From Chitinophaga chungangae (GTDB lineage: Bacteria; Bacteroidota; Bacteroidia; Chitinophagales; Chitinophagaceae), in the NCBI RefSeq assembly GCF_017742215.1, contig NZ_JAGHKP010000001.1, positions 124,001 through 188,000 on the forward strand: 64,000 nt of DNA, given 5' to 3'. Below the pieces are notes generated by a model, which saw only the letters and a list, made by a program, of their open reading frames with translations, had not been told where the DNA came from and made no database searches. Position 1 is the first letter of the stretch. The number at the start of each line of letters is the position of its first letter. Positions 53,284 to 61,505 of the stretch are shown piece after piece. The position numbers were made by a program, and so were the translations under genes.

Positions 53284-53958
53284 ATGAAAAGAATGATAAG
53301 CATTGCCTGCATGCTGCTGGCTGCGATAGCCGTATGGGCGCAGGAAGTGAAACCCAACGATTTTGAAAAAGGCATTCAGCAGCCCGGTGTGCAGGTGCTG
53401 GATGTACGCACCGCCAAAGAATTTAAAACAGGCCATCTGCCCGACGCGCTGCAGGCCGATTTCACAAAAAAAGACGAGTTCTTTCAACGCCTGCGGTTCG
53501 TAGACAAAAACAAGCCCGTATACGTTTATTGCCTCAGTGGCGGCCGCAGCGCCGCAGCCGCGAAATGGATGCGCGCGAACGGTTACAAAGAAGTAGTGGA
53601 GCTCACCGGCGGCACCATGGCCTGGAAGCAGGCGGGTAAAACTTTGACAGGCGCGGTTACCGCACCGCAAATGACCGCCGCGCAATTCGACAAGCAGGTA
53701 GCGGAAGCCACCTGGGTGCTGGTAGACGTTGGTGCGGAATGGTGCCCGCCCTGCCGTAAAATGGAACCGGTGGTAAAACAGTTCGTGAAAGAAAAAAAGC
53801 TGAAACGCGTGAATGTGGACGGTGGAAATGATACCGATGTGATGAAAGCGATCAATACCGCAACGCTGCCCACTTTTGTGTTGTACAAAAACGGGAAGGA
53901 AGTGTGGCGGAAAGAAGGAACGGCAAGCCTCGAAGAGTTTCGCGCAGCGATGAAATAA
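53284..53958 (+). CDS. Secreted rhodanese-thioredoxin fusion protein
   Basis: The 224-residue protein has a signal peptide (about 1-19, ending VWAQ), a rhodanese domain (about 22-118) with the active-site loop YCLSGGRSAA (C83), and a thioredoxin domain (about 125-224) with the active site AEWCPPCRKM (C154, C157). Both catalytic sites are intact. The fusion would act in the periplasm, perhaps passing sulfur or disulfides between the two domains; this coupling is inference. It is monocistronic and ends in a bidirectional terminator. Confidence 0.9.
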   Translation: MKRMISIACMLLAAIAVWAQEVKPNDFEKGIQQPGVQVLDVRTAKEFKTGHLPDALQADFTKKDEFFQRLRFVDKNKPVYVYCLSGGRSAAAAKWMRANGYKEVVELTGGTMAWKQAGKTLTGAVTAPQMTAAQFDKQVAEATWVLVDVGAEWCPPCRKMEPVVKQFVKEKKLKRVNVDGGNDTDVMKAINTATLPTFVLYKNGKEVWRKEGTASLEEFRAAMK

Positions 53959-53965
53959 TTGAACA

Positions 53966-53991
53966 GGAAGGGCGCCCGGGTATGAGCGCCC
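53966..53991 (+). terminator. Bidirectional terminator
   Basis: AAGGGCGC (53966-53973) pairs with GCGCCCTT (53984-53991) around a 10-base loop, between the converging rhodanese-thioredoxin and lipoprotein genes. Confidence 0.75.
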
Positions 53992-53997
53992 TTTATT

Positions 53998-54711
53998 TCA
54001 ACACCCTATCGCCGGGTAAAACACGACATATTTCGTAACGGAAGTGCCATCTTTTTTCTTCCCTGTAATCCGCAGATAGATCGCGTAGGTAGTAATGAAA
54101 GAAGCATTTTCGTTGATGCTTTTATTGTTTTTCACCAGCTCCAGCGCGGATTCCCCGCCGAAGTTTCCCACCGCCGCCTTCCATTCTTCCATCGTCACTT
54201 CAGGGAAACGTTCGTTTTCTTCCTTTGAAATTTCATTGCATTGATAACTCCAGAGAAATTCGCCCTCCCCGCCAAAAACTTTCTGCCAGCCGGAACGGTA
54301 ATATTTCCACTGGTGGAACACATTGGTTTCGCCCTGGTACGAGATCCCCGCCACCGTTTGATGCGATTGCTCCACCGTAATGTTGGTAACACTGTCGCTG
54401 CGTATCCGCAAAGCGGCGCCAGACAAGGTTTCAGTCAGTTCGGAAGGGTGGATGAATATCGTGTCCGGGTTGGTGTTGTCCACGTGGGGATCGGTAAGGT
54501 AGCAGGTGAATACCAGCGCTTCGTCCGGGTAATGGATGTTTATGCCGCCTGTTTCGCGGCTGGAGACGGGAGTTTCTTCATCCGGTTCTGCAACGGCGGA
54601 ATCTGCGGAAACGTTCTCGACGGAAAGCGTGTCTTTTTCATGGGTGGCCGGCTGGGCAGACTGGCAAGCGGCCAGGAATACCGGCAGGCATAGGTACAGA
54701 AAGGTTTTCAT
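53998..54711 (-). CDS. Lipoprotein of unknown function
   Basis: The 237-residue protein has a lipobox (FLAAC, C16) after a short hydrophobic signal, then a Glu/Ser/Thr-rich linker and a mixed domain with GINIHYPDEALVFTCYL, VFHQWKYYRSGWQKVF and EENERFPEVTMEEWKAA. I do not recognise the family. It ends YVVFYPAIGC. A scar of the same coding end (FYPAIGC plus stop) lies just upstream at 54730-54756, which suggests a lost tandem copy. It has no obvious promoter in the 51-base gap to the M32 gene and may be read through from it. Confidence 0.65.
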   Translation of the reverse strand: MKTFLYLCLPVFLAACQSAQPATHEKDTLSVENVSADSAVAEPDEETPVSSRETGGINIHYPDEALVFTCYLTDPHVDNTNPDTIFIHPSELTETLSGAALRIRSDSVTNITVEQSHQTVAGISYQGETNVFHQWKYYRSGWQKVFGGEGEFLWSYQCNEISKEENERFPEVTMEEWKAAVGNFGGESALELVKNNKSINENASFITTYAIYLRITGKKKDGTSVTKYVVFYPAIGC

Positions 54712-54729
54712 AGGGATCGGTTTAAATTT

Positions 54730-54756
54730 TCAGCATCCTATCGCCGGATAGAACGT
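54730..54756 (-). pseudogene. Remnant of a duplicated lipoprotein 3' end
   Basis: Just after the M32 stop codon (minus strand) the sequence reads T-F-Y-P-A-I-G-C-stop, matching the last residues V-F-Y-P-A-I-G-C-stop of the neighbouring lipoprotein. Of 27 bases, 21 are identical, and the changes within the shared FYPAIGC codons are synonymous third-position ones. This fits a diverged paralogous gene of which only the last codons remain. Confidence 0.5.
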
Positions 54757-54762
54757 TTCATG

Positions 54763-56274
54763 CTACAATTTATAAATCCCGCCGAACTTTTCGGTAGCAT
54801 ATTCGAGGAAATAACGGAAGTCCAGCTTTTCGCCCGTCACTTTTTCGCATAACTCGTTGGAAGTCCAGAACCTGCCGTGGCGGTGAATTTTTTCGCGCAG
54901 CCAGTGAAGCAGTTTGTCGTATACCCCGGAAGCGATGTCGTTTTCCACGCCGGGCACCTGTGTTTTTGCGGCGGCGAACAGTTGCGCCGCGTAAAAGCTG
55001 CCGAGGGAATACGTCGGGAAATACCCGAAGCTGCCGTGGCTCCAGTGAATGTCCTGCAGGATGCCGTTCAGGTCGTCCGTTACTTTCACCTGTAAAAAGT
55101 CTTCGTAATATTTGTTCCATACATCACGCAGCTCGCCGGTTTTCAGGTTGCCCGCGATCAGTTCCTTTTCGATCTCGTAACGGATCATTACATGGAAATG
55201 ATAAGTGAGCTCGTCTGCTTCCGTTCTGATCAGCGAAGGCTGCACCATGTTGATGGCGCGGTAAAAATCCTGGATGGGCACGGCCAGCAGGTTGCTCCTG
55301 AAAATGGCCTGCAGCTTGCCGTAATGATGCTGCCAGAAAATAAGGCTGCGGCCCACGTTGTTTTCCCAGAGGCGGGATTGCGATTCGTGGATGCCGAGGC
55401 TCGCCGCTTCGCCGCAGGGCAGGCCGTATTCTTCGATAGGCAGGCCCTGTTCGTAAAGCGCATGACCGCCTTCATGGATGCAGCTCCAGGTCATGTTGCC
55501 CAGGTCCTGTTCGTCGATGCGGGTGGTCACGCGCACGTCCTGGGGATTAAAGCTGGTGGTGAAGGGGTGTTCGGACACGTCCTGCCGGCCGGCCTGGAAA
55601 TCGTATCCCATGTCTTTCAGCAGGCCCAGCCCGAATTCCCATTGCTGGTCTTTAGGATAGTGGCGGGAAAGGAATTTGCGCTCCGGCAGGTCTTGCAGGG
55701 CGATCTTTTGCAGCAGCGGCAGCAGCGATCCGCGCACGTCGCGGAAGATGGCGTCGAGCATGGCTACGTCTGCGCCTTTTTCGTATTCGTTGAGCAATGC
55801 GTCGTAAGGGTGGCCGGTATACCCGAGAATGGAGGTTTCCTGCTGTTTGAGGGCGACCATCTTTTCGAGCGCCGGTTCAAACACCGCGTAGTTCTTTTCC
55901 TTGCGCGCGCGGATCCAGGCGTGGTAAGCGGTGTTGGTGGCGTTAGACAGATCGGCGACAAAGGGGGCCGGGTATTTTTTGTTCTTTTCATAATCCTCCA
56001 GCGAAAGCGTCACATTCCTTTGCTGGATGGCGGTGAGGTCGTTGCGCTGCTGCAGTTCCTGCAGCAGGCTGCCCAGGTCGTCCCGGGTAAACAGTTCATG
56101 CGCCAGGCTGCTGAGGGTGGTGAGCTGCTGGCCCCTGAAAGCCGCGCCTTTTTCGGGAAGATAGGTCTCCTGGTCCCAGCCCAGCACCGCCGCGGCGTTC
56201 CGCACATCCGCAATCTGCTGCATCTTTGTTTTGTACTGTTCGTAAAGCTCCGCTGAAGTTTTTTGCACTGTCAT
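54763..56274 (-). CDS. Metallocarboxypeptidase of family M32
   Basis: The 503-residue protein has the M32 motif set: DVRVTTR (246-252), the zinc site HEGGH (267-271), GIHESQSR (294-301, with E297 the third ligand), HFHVMIRYEIEKELI and, near the C-terminus, GYFPTYSLG. M32 enzymes remove residues from the C-terminus of peptides and need a divalent metal. No signal peptide is seen, so it is cytoplasmic. It has its own promoter (56293-56324). Confidence 0.93.
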   Translation of the reverse strand: MTVQKTSAELYEQYKTKMQQIADVRNAAAVLGWDQETYLPEKGAAFRGQQLTTLSSLAHELFTRDDLGSLLQELQQRNDLTAIQQRNVTLSLEDYEKNKKYPAPFVADLSNATNTAYHAWIRARKEKNYAVFEPALEKMVALKQQETSILGYTGHPYDALLNEYEKGADVAMLDAIFRDVRGSLLPLLQKIALQDLPERKFLSRHYPKDQQWEFGLGLLKDMGYDFQAGRQDVSEHPFTTSFNPQDVRVTTRIDEQDLGNMTWSCIHEGGHALYEQGLPIEEYGLPCGEAASLGIHESQSRLWENNVGRSLIFWQHHYGKLQAIFRSNLLAVPIQDFYRAINMVQPSLIRTEADELTYHFHVMIRYEIEKELIAGNLKTGELRDVWNKYYEDFLQVKVTDDLNGILQDIHWSHGSFGYFPTYSLGSFYAAQLFAAAKTQVPGVENDIASGVYDKLLHWLREKIHRHGRFWTSNELCEKVTGEKLDFRYFLEYATEKFGGIYKL

Positions 56275-56292
56275 GAAAAGGATTTTATTTTA

Positions 56293-56324
56293 CAAATCTA
56301 TCAACCTGCCTGCATAGCAACAAA
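56293..56324 (-). promoter_or_regulatory. Promoter of the M32 gene (TTTG-N20-TAGATTTG)
   Basis: On the minus strand, TTTG (56321-56324) and TAGATTTG (56293-56300) are spaced by 20 bases, and the -7 element ends 18 bases before the ATG at 56274. It lies in the 82-base gap to the divergent Nif3-like gene. Confidence 0.75.
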
Positions 56325-56356
56325 ATGCGGCGCGGAATGTTGATAACAATCAAGAT

Positions 56357-57451
56357 ATGACCATCCGGGAAATTATACAAGTCATTGAAGGGTTCGCGCC
56401 TTTAAGTTACCAGGAGCATTACGACAATGCCGGGCTGCTTTTCGGCAGGCCGGAGTGGGAGGTGAAAGGCGCGCTGCTCACGCTGGACGCCACCGAGGCC
56501 GTGCTCGACGAAGCGCTGGAAAAGGGCTGCAACCTCGTAATCGCCCATCACCCCATCGTTTTCGGCGGGCTGAAAAAGATCACCGGCCGCAATTATGTGG
56601 AAAGGGTGGCCATTAAAGCGATCAAAAACGATATTGCCGTGTACGCGGCGCATACCAACCTGGACAATGTGCGGGCCGGCGTAAGCGCCATGATGGCGGA
56701 AAGGCTGGGCCTTACGCATACCCGCGTGCTGGACCCCAAACGGGAGCTGCTGTGCAAACTCTACACCTTTGTGCCGGCGGCCGATGCGGAGATCGTGCGG
56801 AATGCGCTGTTTGCGGCGGGAGCGGGGCACATCGGCAAATACAGCGAGTGCAGCTTTTACCATGAAGGCACCGGCACGTTTAAAGGCTCCGCCGAAACGG
56901 ACCCTTACGTGGGCAAACCCGGGGAAAGGCATGCCGAGGGCGAGATAAAGGTGGAAGTGATATTCCCCGCCTGGATGGAAGGGCAGGTGGTGCAGGCCAT
57001 GCTGAAACATCATCCCTACGAGGAAGTGGCTTACGACATCGTAAAGCTGGAGAATGGCTACGCCGAGGTAGGCTCCGGCCTGGTGGGCCAGCTGCCCGAA
57101 GCGATGGATGAAATGGACTTCCTGCGGTGGGTAAAGGAGCGTTTCCAAACGGGCTGCGTGAGGTATACGCCGCTCCGGGGCAAAAAAGTGCACAAAGTGG
57201 CGGTATGCGGCGGGGCGGGGAGCTTTTTGCTGAAACAGGCGAAAGCGGCCGGGGCGGACGCTTTCGTGAGCGCCGACTTTAAGTATCATGAATTTTTTGA
57301 TGCTGAAAATCAATTAATTATAGCGGATGTCGGACATTTTGAGAGTGAACAGTTCGCAGTAGACTTATTTTATCATATATTGACCGAAAATTTCCGTAAC
57401 TTCGCGCCTCTAAAATCTATCATCAACACAAACCCGGTAAATTATTTATAA
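56357..57451 (+). CDS. Nif3-like dinuclear metal-centre protein
   Basis: The 364-residue protein has the Nif3 metal-ligand motifs: NAGLLFGRPEWEV, LVIAHHPIVFGG and AAHTNLDNV in the N-terminal half, and VAVCGGAG, SADFKYHEFFDA and DVGHFESEQF in the C-terminal half. A PII-like insert (about 130-230) with LYTFVPAADAEIV separates them, as in the longer YqfO-type members. The family forms hexameric rings; some members act as GTP cyclohydrolase-like or hydrolytic enzymes, but the activity of this type is uncertain. It is probably in an operon with the zinc-ribbon gene 3 bases downstream. Confidence 0.9.
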   Translation: MTIREIIQVIEGFAPLSYQEHYDNAGLLFGRPEWEVKGALLTLDATEAVLDEALEKGCNLVIAHHPIVFGGLKKITGRNYVERVAIKAIKNDIAVYAAHTNLDNVRAGVSAMMAERLGLTHTRVLDPKRELLCKLYTFVPAADAEIVRNALFAAGAGHIGKYSECSFYHEGTGTFKGSAETDPYVGKPGERHAEGEIKVEVIFPAWMEGQVVQAMLKHHPYEEVAYDIVKLENGYAEVGSGLVGQLPEAMDEMDFLRWVKERFQTGCVRYTPLRGKKVHKVAVCGGAGSFLLKQAKAAGADAFVSADFKYHEFFDAENQLIIADVGHFESEQFAVDLFYHILTENFRNFAPLKSIINTNPVNYL

Positions 57452-57454
57452 TAC

Positions 57455-58207
57455 ATGGCTACTGTTAAAGAATACAACGTTGAGGAAAAGCTGGTTTCTG
57501 TACTGCGGTTACAGAAGTACGATTCCAAGTTGGACGAAATCCAGATCCTGAAGGGTGAGTTGCCGATCGAAGTGCGGGACCTTGAAGATGAGATTGAGGG
57601 ATTGAACCACCGCCAGGCCCACATTGAAGATGAGCTGAAAGGTATCCAGGATTTTGTGGCCGCCAAAAAAGCCGCTATCAAGGAAGCTGAAGCCCTGGCT
57701 AAAAAATACGAAAAACAGCAGGATAATGTAAAAAACAGCCGCGAGTTCGAAGCGATCTCCAAAGAGATCGAAATGCAGAACCTCGAGATCAAACTGGCTG
57801 AAAAACACATTAAAGACGCAAGCGAAGAAATAAAGGAAAAATCCCGCTTACTGGAAGTGGCTAAAAAAGCCGTTGCAGACAAGGAACTGAACCTGAAGCA
57901 CAAAAAAGGCGAGCTCGAAAAGATCATTGCCGAGACCGAAAAAGAAGAAAAGGCATTCGAAAAACAATCCCTGGAAGCACGCGAAAAAGTAGACGCACGC
58001 CTGCTGGCCGCGTACGAGAAGATCCGCAAAAACTACCGCAATGGCCTGGCCGTTGTTACCGTGATGCGCGATTCCTGCGGCGGTTGTTTCAACGCCATTC
58101 CCCCGCAAAGGCAGGCTGAGATCCGCCAGCGCAAAAAGATCATCGTTTGCGAACACTGCGGCCGCATCCTGGTAGACAACGACCTGGAAGCCACCGTTAC
58201 TATCTAA
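57455..58207 (+). CDS. Coiled-coil zinc-ribbon protein (CdsZ/C4-type zinc ribbon family)
   Basis: The 250-residue protein is nearly all coiled coil (about 10-185: repeated EIEGLNHR, KKAAIKEAEALAKKYEKQ, AEKHIKDASEEIKEK) and ends in a C4 zinc ribbon: SCGGCFN and VCEHCGRILVDND. It begins 3 bases after the Nif3-like gene, a pairing widespread in bacteria. Its function is not settled; homologues are found in many phyla and may bind nucleic acid or partner proteins. The gene is followed by a strong hairpin terminator. Confidence 0.9.
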   Translation: MATVKEYNVEEKLVSVLRLQKYDSKLDEIQILKGELPIEVRDLEDEIEGLNHRQAHIEDELKGIQDFVAAKKAAIKEAEALAKKYEKQQDNVKNSREFEAISKEIEMQNLEIKLAEKHIKDASEEIKEKSRLLEVAKKAVADKELNLKHKKGELEKIIAETEKEEKAFEKQSLEAREKVDARLLAAYEKIRKNYRNGLAVVTVMRDSCGGCFNAIPPQRQAEIRQRKKIIVCEHCGRILVDNDLEATVTI

Positions 58208-58230
58208 ACGTAACAGAACAAAGATATAAA

Positions 58231-58271
58231 GGAACTCCGCGCACGTCCATTGCGCGGAGTTCCTTATTTTT
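58231..58271 (+). terminator. Terminator of the Nif3/zinc-ribbon operon, overlapping the next promoter
   Basis: GGAACTCCGCGC (58231-58242) pairs perfectly with GCGCGGAGTTCC (58252-58263) around a 9-base loop, followed by TTATTTTTG. The T-run is also the -7 element of the next gene. Confidence 0.88.
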
Positions 58272-58272
58272 G
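58265..58272 (+). promoter_or_regulatory. -7 element (TATTTTTG) of the TPR gene
   Basis: A perfect TAnnTTTG match overlaps the T-run of the terminator and ends 5 bases before the ATG at 58278, predicting a leaderless mRNA. The -33 position falls inside the terminator stem. Confidence 0.6.
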
Positions 58273-58277
58273 TCCCT

Positions 58278-59765
58278 ATGCGTTTCATTTTCATCATAGC
58301 CGTGTTTTGCAGTATATCCGTGAGCGTGAGTGCGCGGCAAAAGAAGTACGAGTTCAATGCCCGCTGCCAGCAAGCTTACGACGCCATCATGCAGCTGCGG
58401 CTCAACACCGGCAAAAATCTCCTCGAAGAAGAGAAACGCGCCAACCCGGACAATCTCATTCCTTATTTCATCGAGAACTACGCGGATTTTTTTATCCTCT
58501 TTTTTAATGAAGACCCCGGCGTATACGCCCGCCAGCGAAAACTGCGCACCGCCCGGCTCGAACTGATGGCCCAGGGGCCGGAAGATTCGCCATATTACCT
58601 TTATACACAGGCCGCCATCAAATTCCAGTGGGCCATGATCAGGGTGAAGTTCGGCGAGAAGTGGGACGCGGTGTGGGAAATACGGAAAGCATACCTCACG
58701 CTGAAAGACAACCAGCGCAAATTCCCCGGCTTCATGCCCAACAACATGCTGGCCGGTTCTATGCAAACCGTGTTCGGCACCGTTCCCGAAGGTTACAAAT
58801 GGATCACTAACATCCTCGGTCTGCGCGGCAGCATCAAAGAAGGAATGGCTTCGCTGCAGAAAGTGATAGACAGCAACGATCCCAGCGCGCTGCTGTTCAA
58901 GGAAGAATCTTATTATTACTACTGTTATCTCAAACTTTTTATCGAGAACAAACCCGGGCAGCTCTGGTCTTTCATTCAGCAGAAACAGCTGGATACGAAG
59001 AACAATTATCTTTTTGCGCTGATGGTGGCCAACCTGAGCTTGAACAACCAAAAGGCCAGCCAGGGCATCAAAGTGCTGGAAGAGCGCACGCAAAGCCCCG
59101 AATACGCCGAGATCTGGTACAAGGAATATGTGCTGGGCCTGCTCAAGCTCGAAAGGGGCGATGCGGACGCCATTGCGCACCTGGAGCGGTTCGTGAACAA
59201 CTTCAAAGGGAAATTCTACGTAAAAGAAGCGCTGCAGCGGCTTAGCTGGGCGTATTACATGAAAGGCGACATGGCGGCGGCCAACCGGTACCGCGCCCTT
59301 ATTTCGCAGCGCGGCAATACCGAAACGGATGCGGACAAACAGGCGCAGAAAGAAGCGAAAAGCGGCAAATGGCCGGACCCGCTGCTGCTGAAAGCCCGCC
59401 TGCTCAGCGACGGCGGTTTTTACGAACAGGCGCGCGAGCTGCTGCTCACCAAACGGGCGAACGACTTCCCGACGGTGGAGCTGAAGCTGGAATACGCCTA
59501 CCGCCTGGCGCGCATTTACGACGAAATGGGGATGGACAGCAGCGCCATCAAACTCTACGATGCCACGATCAAGATCGGCAGCAACCGGCCGGAATATTTC
59601 GCGGCGCGCGCGGCGCTGCAATTAGGGTATATTTATGAAAAAATAGGAGACAAGGCCAAAGCGCGCCAGAGCTTCCAGACCTGTCTTGATATGGAAGGCC
59701 ACGATTACAAAAATTCGCTGGACCAGCGCGCTAAATCCGGCATGCTCCGCCTGGAAGGGAAATAA
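58278..59765 (+). CDS. Secreted TPR-repeat protein, function unknown
   Basis: The 495-residue protein has a signal peptide (MRFIFIIAVFCSISVSV, ending near SAR) and a chain of tetratricopeptide-like helical pairs, clearest in the C-terminal half (LLLKARLLSDGGFYEQARELL, LEYAYRLARIYDEMGMDSSAIKLYD, LQLGYIYEKIGDKAKARQSF). It may scaffold periplasmic complexes. I recognise the general family (Bacteroidota TPR proteins with an N-terminal IML2/DUF3808-like helical region) but no function. It is transcribed from a promoter overlapping the preceding terminator. Confidence 0.8.
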   Translation: MRFIFIIAVFCSISVSVSARQKKYEFNARCQQAYDAIMQLRLNTGKNLLEEEKRANPDNLIPYFIENYADFFILFFNEDPGVYARQRKLRTARLELMAQGPEDSPYYLYTQAAIKFQWAMIRVKFGEKWDAVWEIRKAYLTLKDNQRKFPGFMPNNMLAGSMQTVFGTVPEGYKWITNILGLRGSIKEGMASLQKVIDSNDPSALLFKEESYYYYCYLKLFIENKPGQLWSFIQQKQLDTKNNYLFALMVANLSLNNQKASQGIKVLEERTQSPEYAEIWYKEYVLGLLKLERGDADAIAHLERFVNNFKGKFYVKEALQRLSWAYYMKGDMAAANRYRALISQRGNTETDADKQAQKEAKSGKWPDPLLLKARLLSDGGFYEQARELLLTKRANDFPTVELKLEYAYRLARIYDEMGMDSSAIKLYDATIKIGSNRPEYFAARAALQLGYIYEKIGDKAKARQSFQTCLDMEGHDYKNSLDQRAKSGMLRLEGK

Positions 59766-59804
59766 TTGGCAATTAATTAAGAACTTAGACCTGGAAAATC
59801 TTAT

Positions 59805-61457
59805 ATGCTATACCGCTTAGTTATTCAGAATTATGCGATCATCGACAGCCTGGAGGTGGATTTCTCCAGGAACCTGAATGTGATCACCGGTGAAACAGGC
59901 GCCGGTAAATCCATCCTGCTGGGCGCGCTCAGCCTCATCCTGGGGGAGCGGGCAGACCCCGCGGTGCTGTTCGACAAAACCCGCAAATGCGTGATCGAGG
60001 GGATGTTTAAAGTGAAACCGCAGCAGGTGCAGGCTTTTTTTGAAACACATGAGCTGGATATGGAAGAAACGCTCATCATCCGCCGCGAGATAAGCTCCGC
60101 CGGCAAAAGCCGCGCTTTTGTGAACGATACGCCCGTAAATCTTTCGCAGCTGAACGAACTGAGCAGCCTGCTGGTAGACCTGCACCAGCAGTTCGATACG
60201 CTGGAGCTCGAAAAATCCGGTTTCCAGCGCGAAGTGGTGGACGCGCTCGCCGGCCACCAGGAACAGTTGCAGGCATACTCCCGTCAGTACGGCCAGTACG
60301 CGCGCGTGCAGAAAGAACTCAAAGACCTGCAGCAGCAACGTGAGAACGCCAATAAAGAATCCGATTACAATAAATTCCTGCTGGACGAACTGCTCGAGAT
60401 CGACCTGCGGGAAAATGAAATAGAAACGCTGGAAGCGGAACAGCAGGTGCTGAGCCACGCGGAAGAGATCAAAGGCACGCTCAGCCGCGTGTATTTCCAG
60501 CTGAAGGAAGATGAAACGCCCGTGCTGCAGCAATTGCGGCAGCTGCAATCGCAGCTGCAAACGCTGGCCGCTTTTCATAAAGACGTGCCCGCGCTGGCCG
60601 AGCGCCTGCAAAGCTCCTACGTGGAACTGCAGGACGTTGCCGCCGAAGTGGAACGCATCAACGATCATGTGCAGTACGACGGCGAGCGGATGGAACAGCT
60701 CAACGAAAGGCTGGCGGCGGCTTACAGGCTGCTGAAAAAACACAATGCGCAAAACACCGCGGAGCTTTTGCAGATCAGGGATAACCTCCAGCAATCGCTC
60801 GACGGCGTGCTGAACCTGGACGACCGTATTCTCGCGCTGGAAAAACAAAGCGCAGATATCCTGGCCGGGCTGGAAAAAACAGCCGGAGAGCTGTCTGCCC
60901 GGCGCAAAGCGCAAACCGCGCCGTTCGAGGAAAAAGTGAACACGTTGCTGGCGCAGGTAGGCATGCCCAATGCCCGCATCAGGGTGGATATCCAGGAATG
61001 CCCGCTGCATGTTTTCGGGAAAGACAGCATCGAATTTCTTTTCGACGCCAACAAAAGCAATAACTTCGGGCCGATCCGCAAAGTGGCGTCCGGCGGGGAA
61101 CTGAGCCGGCTGATGTTGTGCATAAAGAGCCTGGTGGCGCGTTCCGTGGCATTGCCCACATTGATATTCGACGAGATAGATACGGGAATTTCAGGGGAAG
61201 CCGCCAAACAGGTGGGCATTATCATGAAAGAGCTGGCGCGCGGGCACCAGGTGATCTGCATCACGCACCAGCCGCAGCTGGCGGGCAAGGCAGACGCGCA
61301 TTATTTCGTGTACAAACATATGGAGAACGACAAAGTGCGCACGCATGTGCGGCTGCTGACGCAGGACGAGCGGATAACAGCCATTGCGAAAATGCTCGGC
61401 GGCGAAAAGCCCACTGCCGCCGCATTGGAGAACGCGCGGGAGATGGTTACGCAATAA
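59805..61457 (+). CDS. recN: DNA repair protein RecN
   Basis: The 550-residue SMC-like protein has an N-terminal ATPase half with Walker A GETGAGKS (29-36), a long coiled coil (about 150-370) and a C-terminal half with the signature region VASGGELSRLMLC, Walker B LIFDEIDTGISGEAA and ITHQPQLAG. RecN helps repair double-strand breaks. Length and order are typical. It follows the TPR gene after 39 bases and may share its transcript. Confidence 0.95.
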   Translation: MLYRLVIQNYAIIDSLEVDFSRNLNVITGETGAGKSILLGALSLILGERADPAVLFDKTRKCVIEGMFKVKPQQVQAFFETHELDMEETLIIRREISSAGKSRAFVNDTPVNLSQLNELSSLLVDLHQQFDTLELEKSGFQREVVDALAGHQEQLQAYSRQYGQYARVQKELKDLQQQRENANKESDYNKFLLDELLEIDLRENEIETLEAEQQVLSHAEEIKGTLSRVYFQLKEDETPVLQQLRQLQSQLQTLAAFHKDVPALAERLQSSYVELQDVAAEVERINDHVQYDGERMEQLNERLAAAYRLLKKHNAQNTAELLQIRDNLQQSLDGVLNLDDRILALEKQSADILAGLEKTAGELSARRKAQTAPFEEKVNTLLAQVGMPNARIRVDIQECPLHVFGKDSIEFLFDANKSNNFGPIRKVASGGELSRLMLCIKSLVARSVALPTLIFDEIDTGISGEAAKQVGIIMKELARGHQVICITHQPQLAGKADAHYFVYKHMENDKVRTHVRLLTQDERITAIAKMLGGEKPTAAALENAREMVTQ

Positions 61458-61482
61458 CATTTCAATTTTCGACTTTAACTAC

Positions 61483-61490
61483 TAAATTTG
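61483..61490 (+). promoter_or_regulatory. -7 element (TAAATTTG) of fabI
   Basis: A perfect TAnnTTTG match lies 15 bases before the fabI ATG. A TTTC at 61460-61463, 19 bases upstream, could serve as the -33 element. Confidence 0.55.
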
Positions 61491-61505
61491 CCCAAATTTT
61501 AATCA

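Noticed and set aside
58200..59621. 473-codon minus-strand frame opposite the TPR gene
   Set aside because: Antisense shadow of the TPR gene; the plus-strand product has a signal peptide and TPR pattern.
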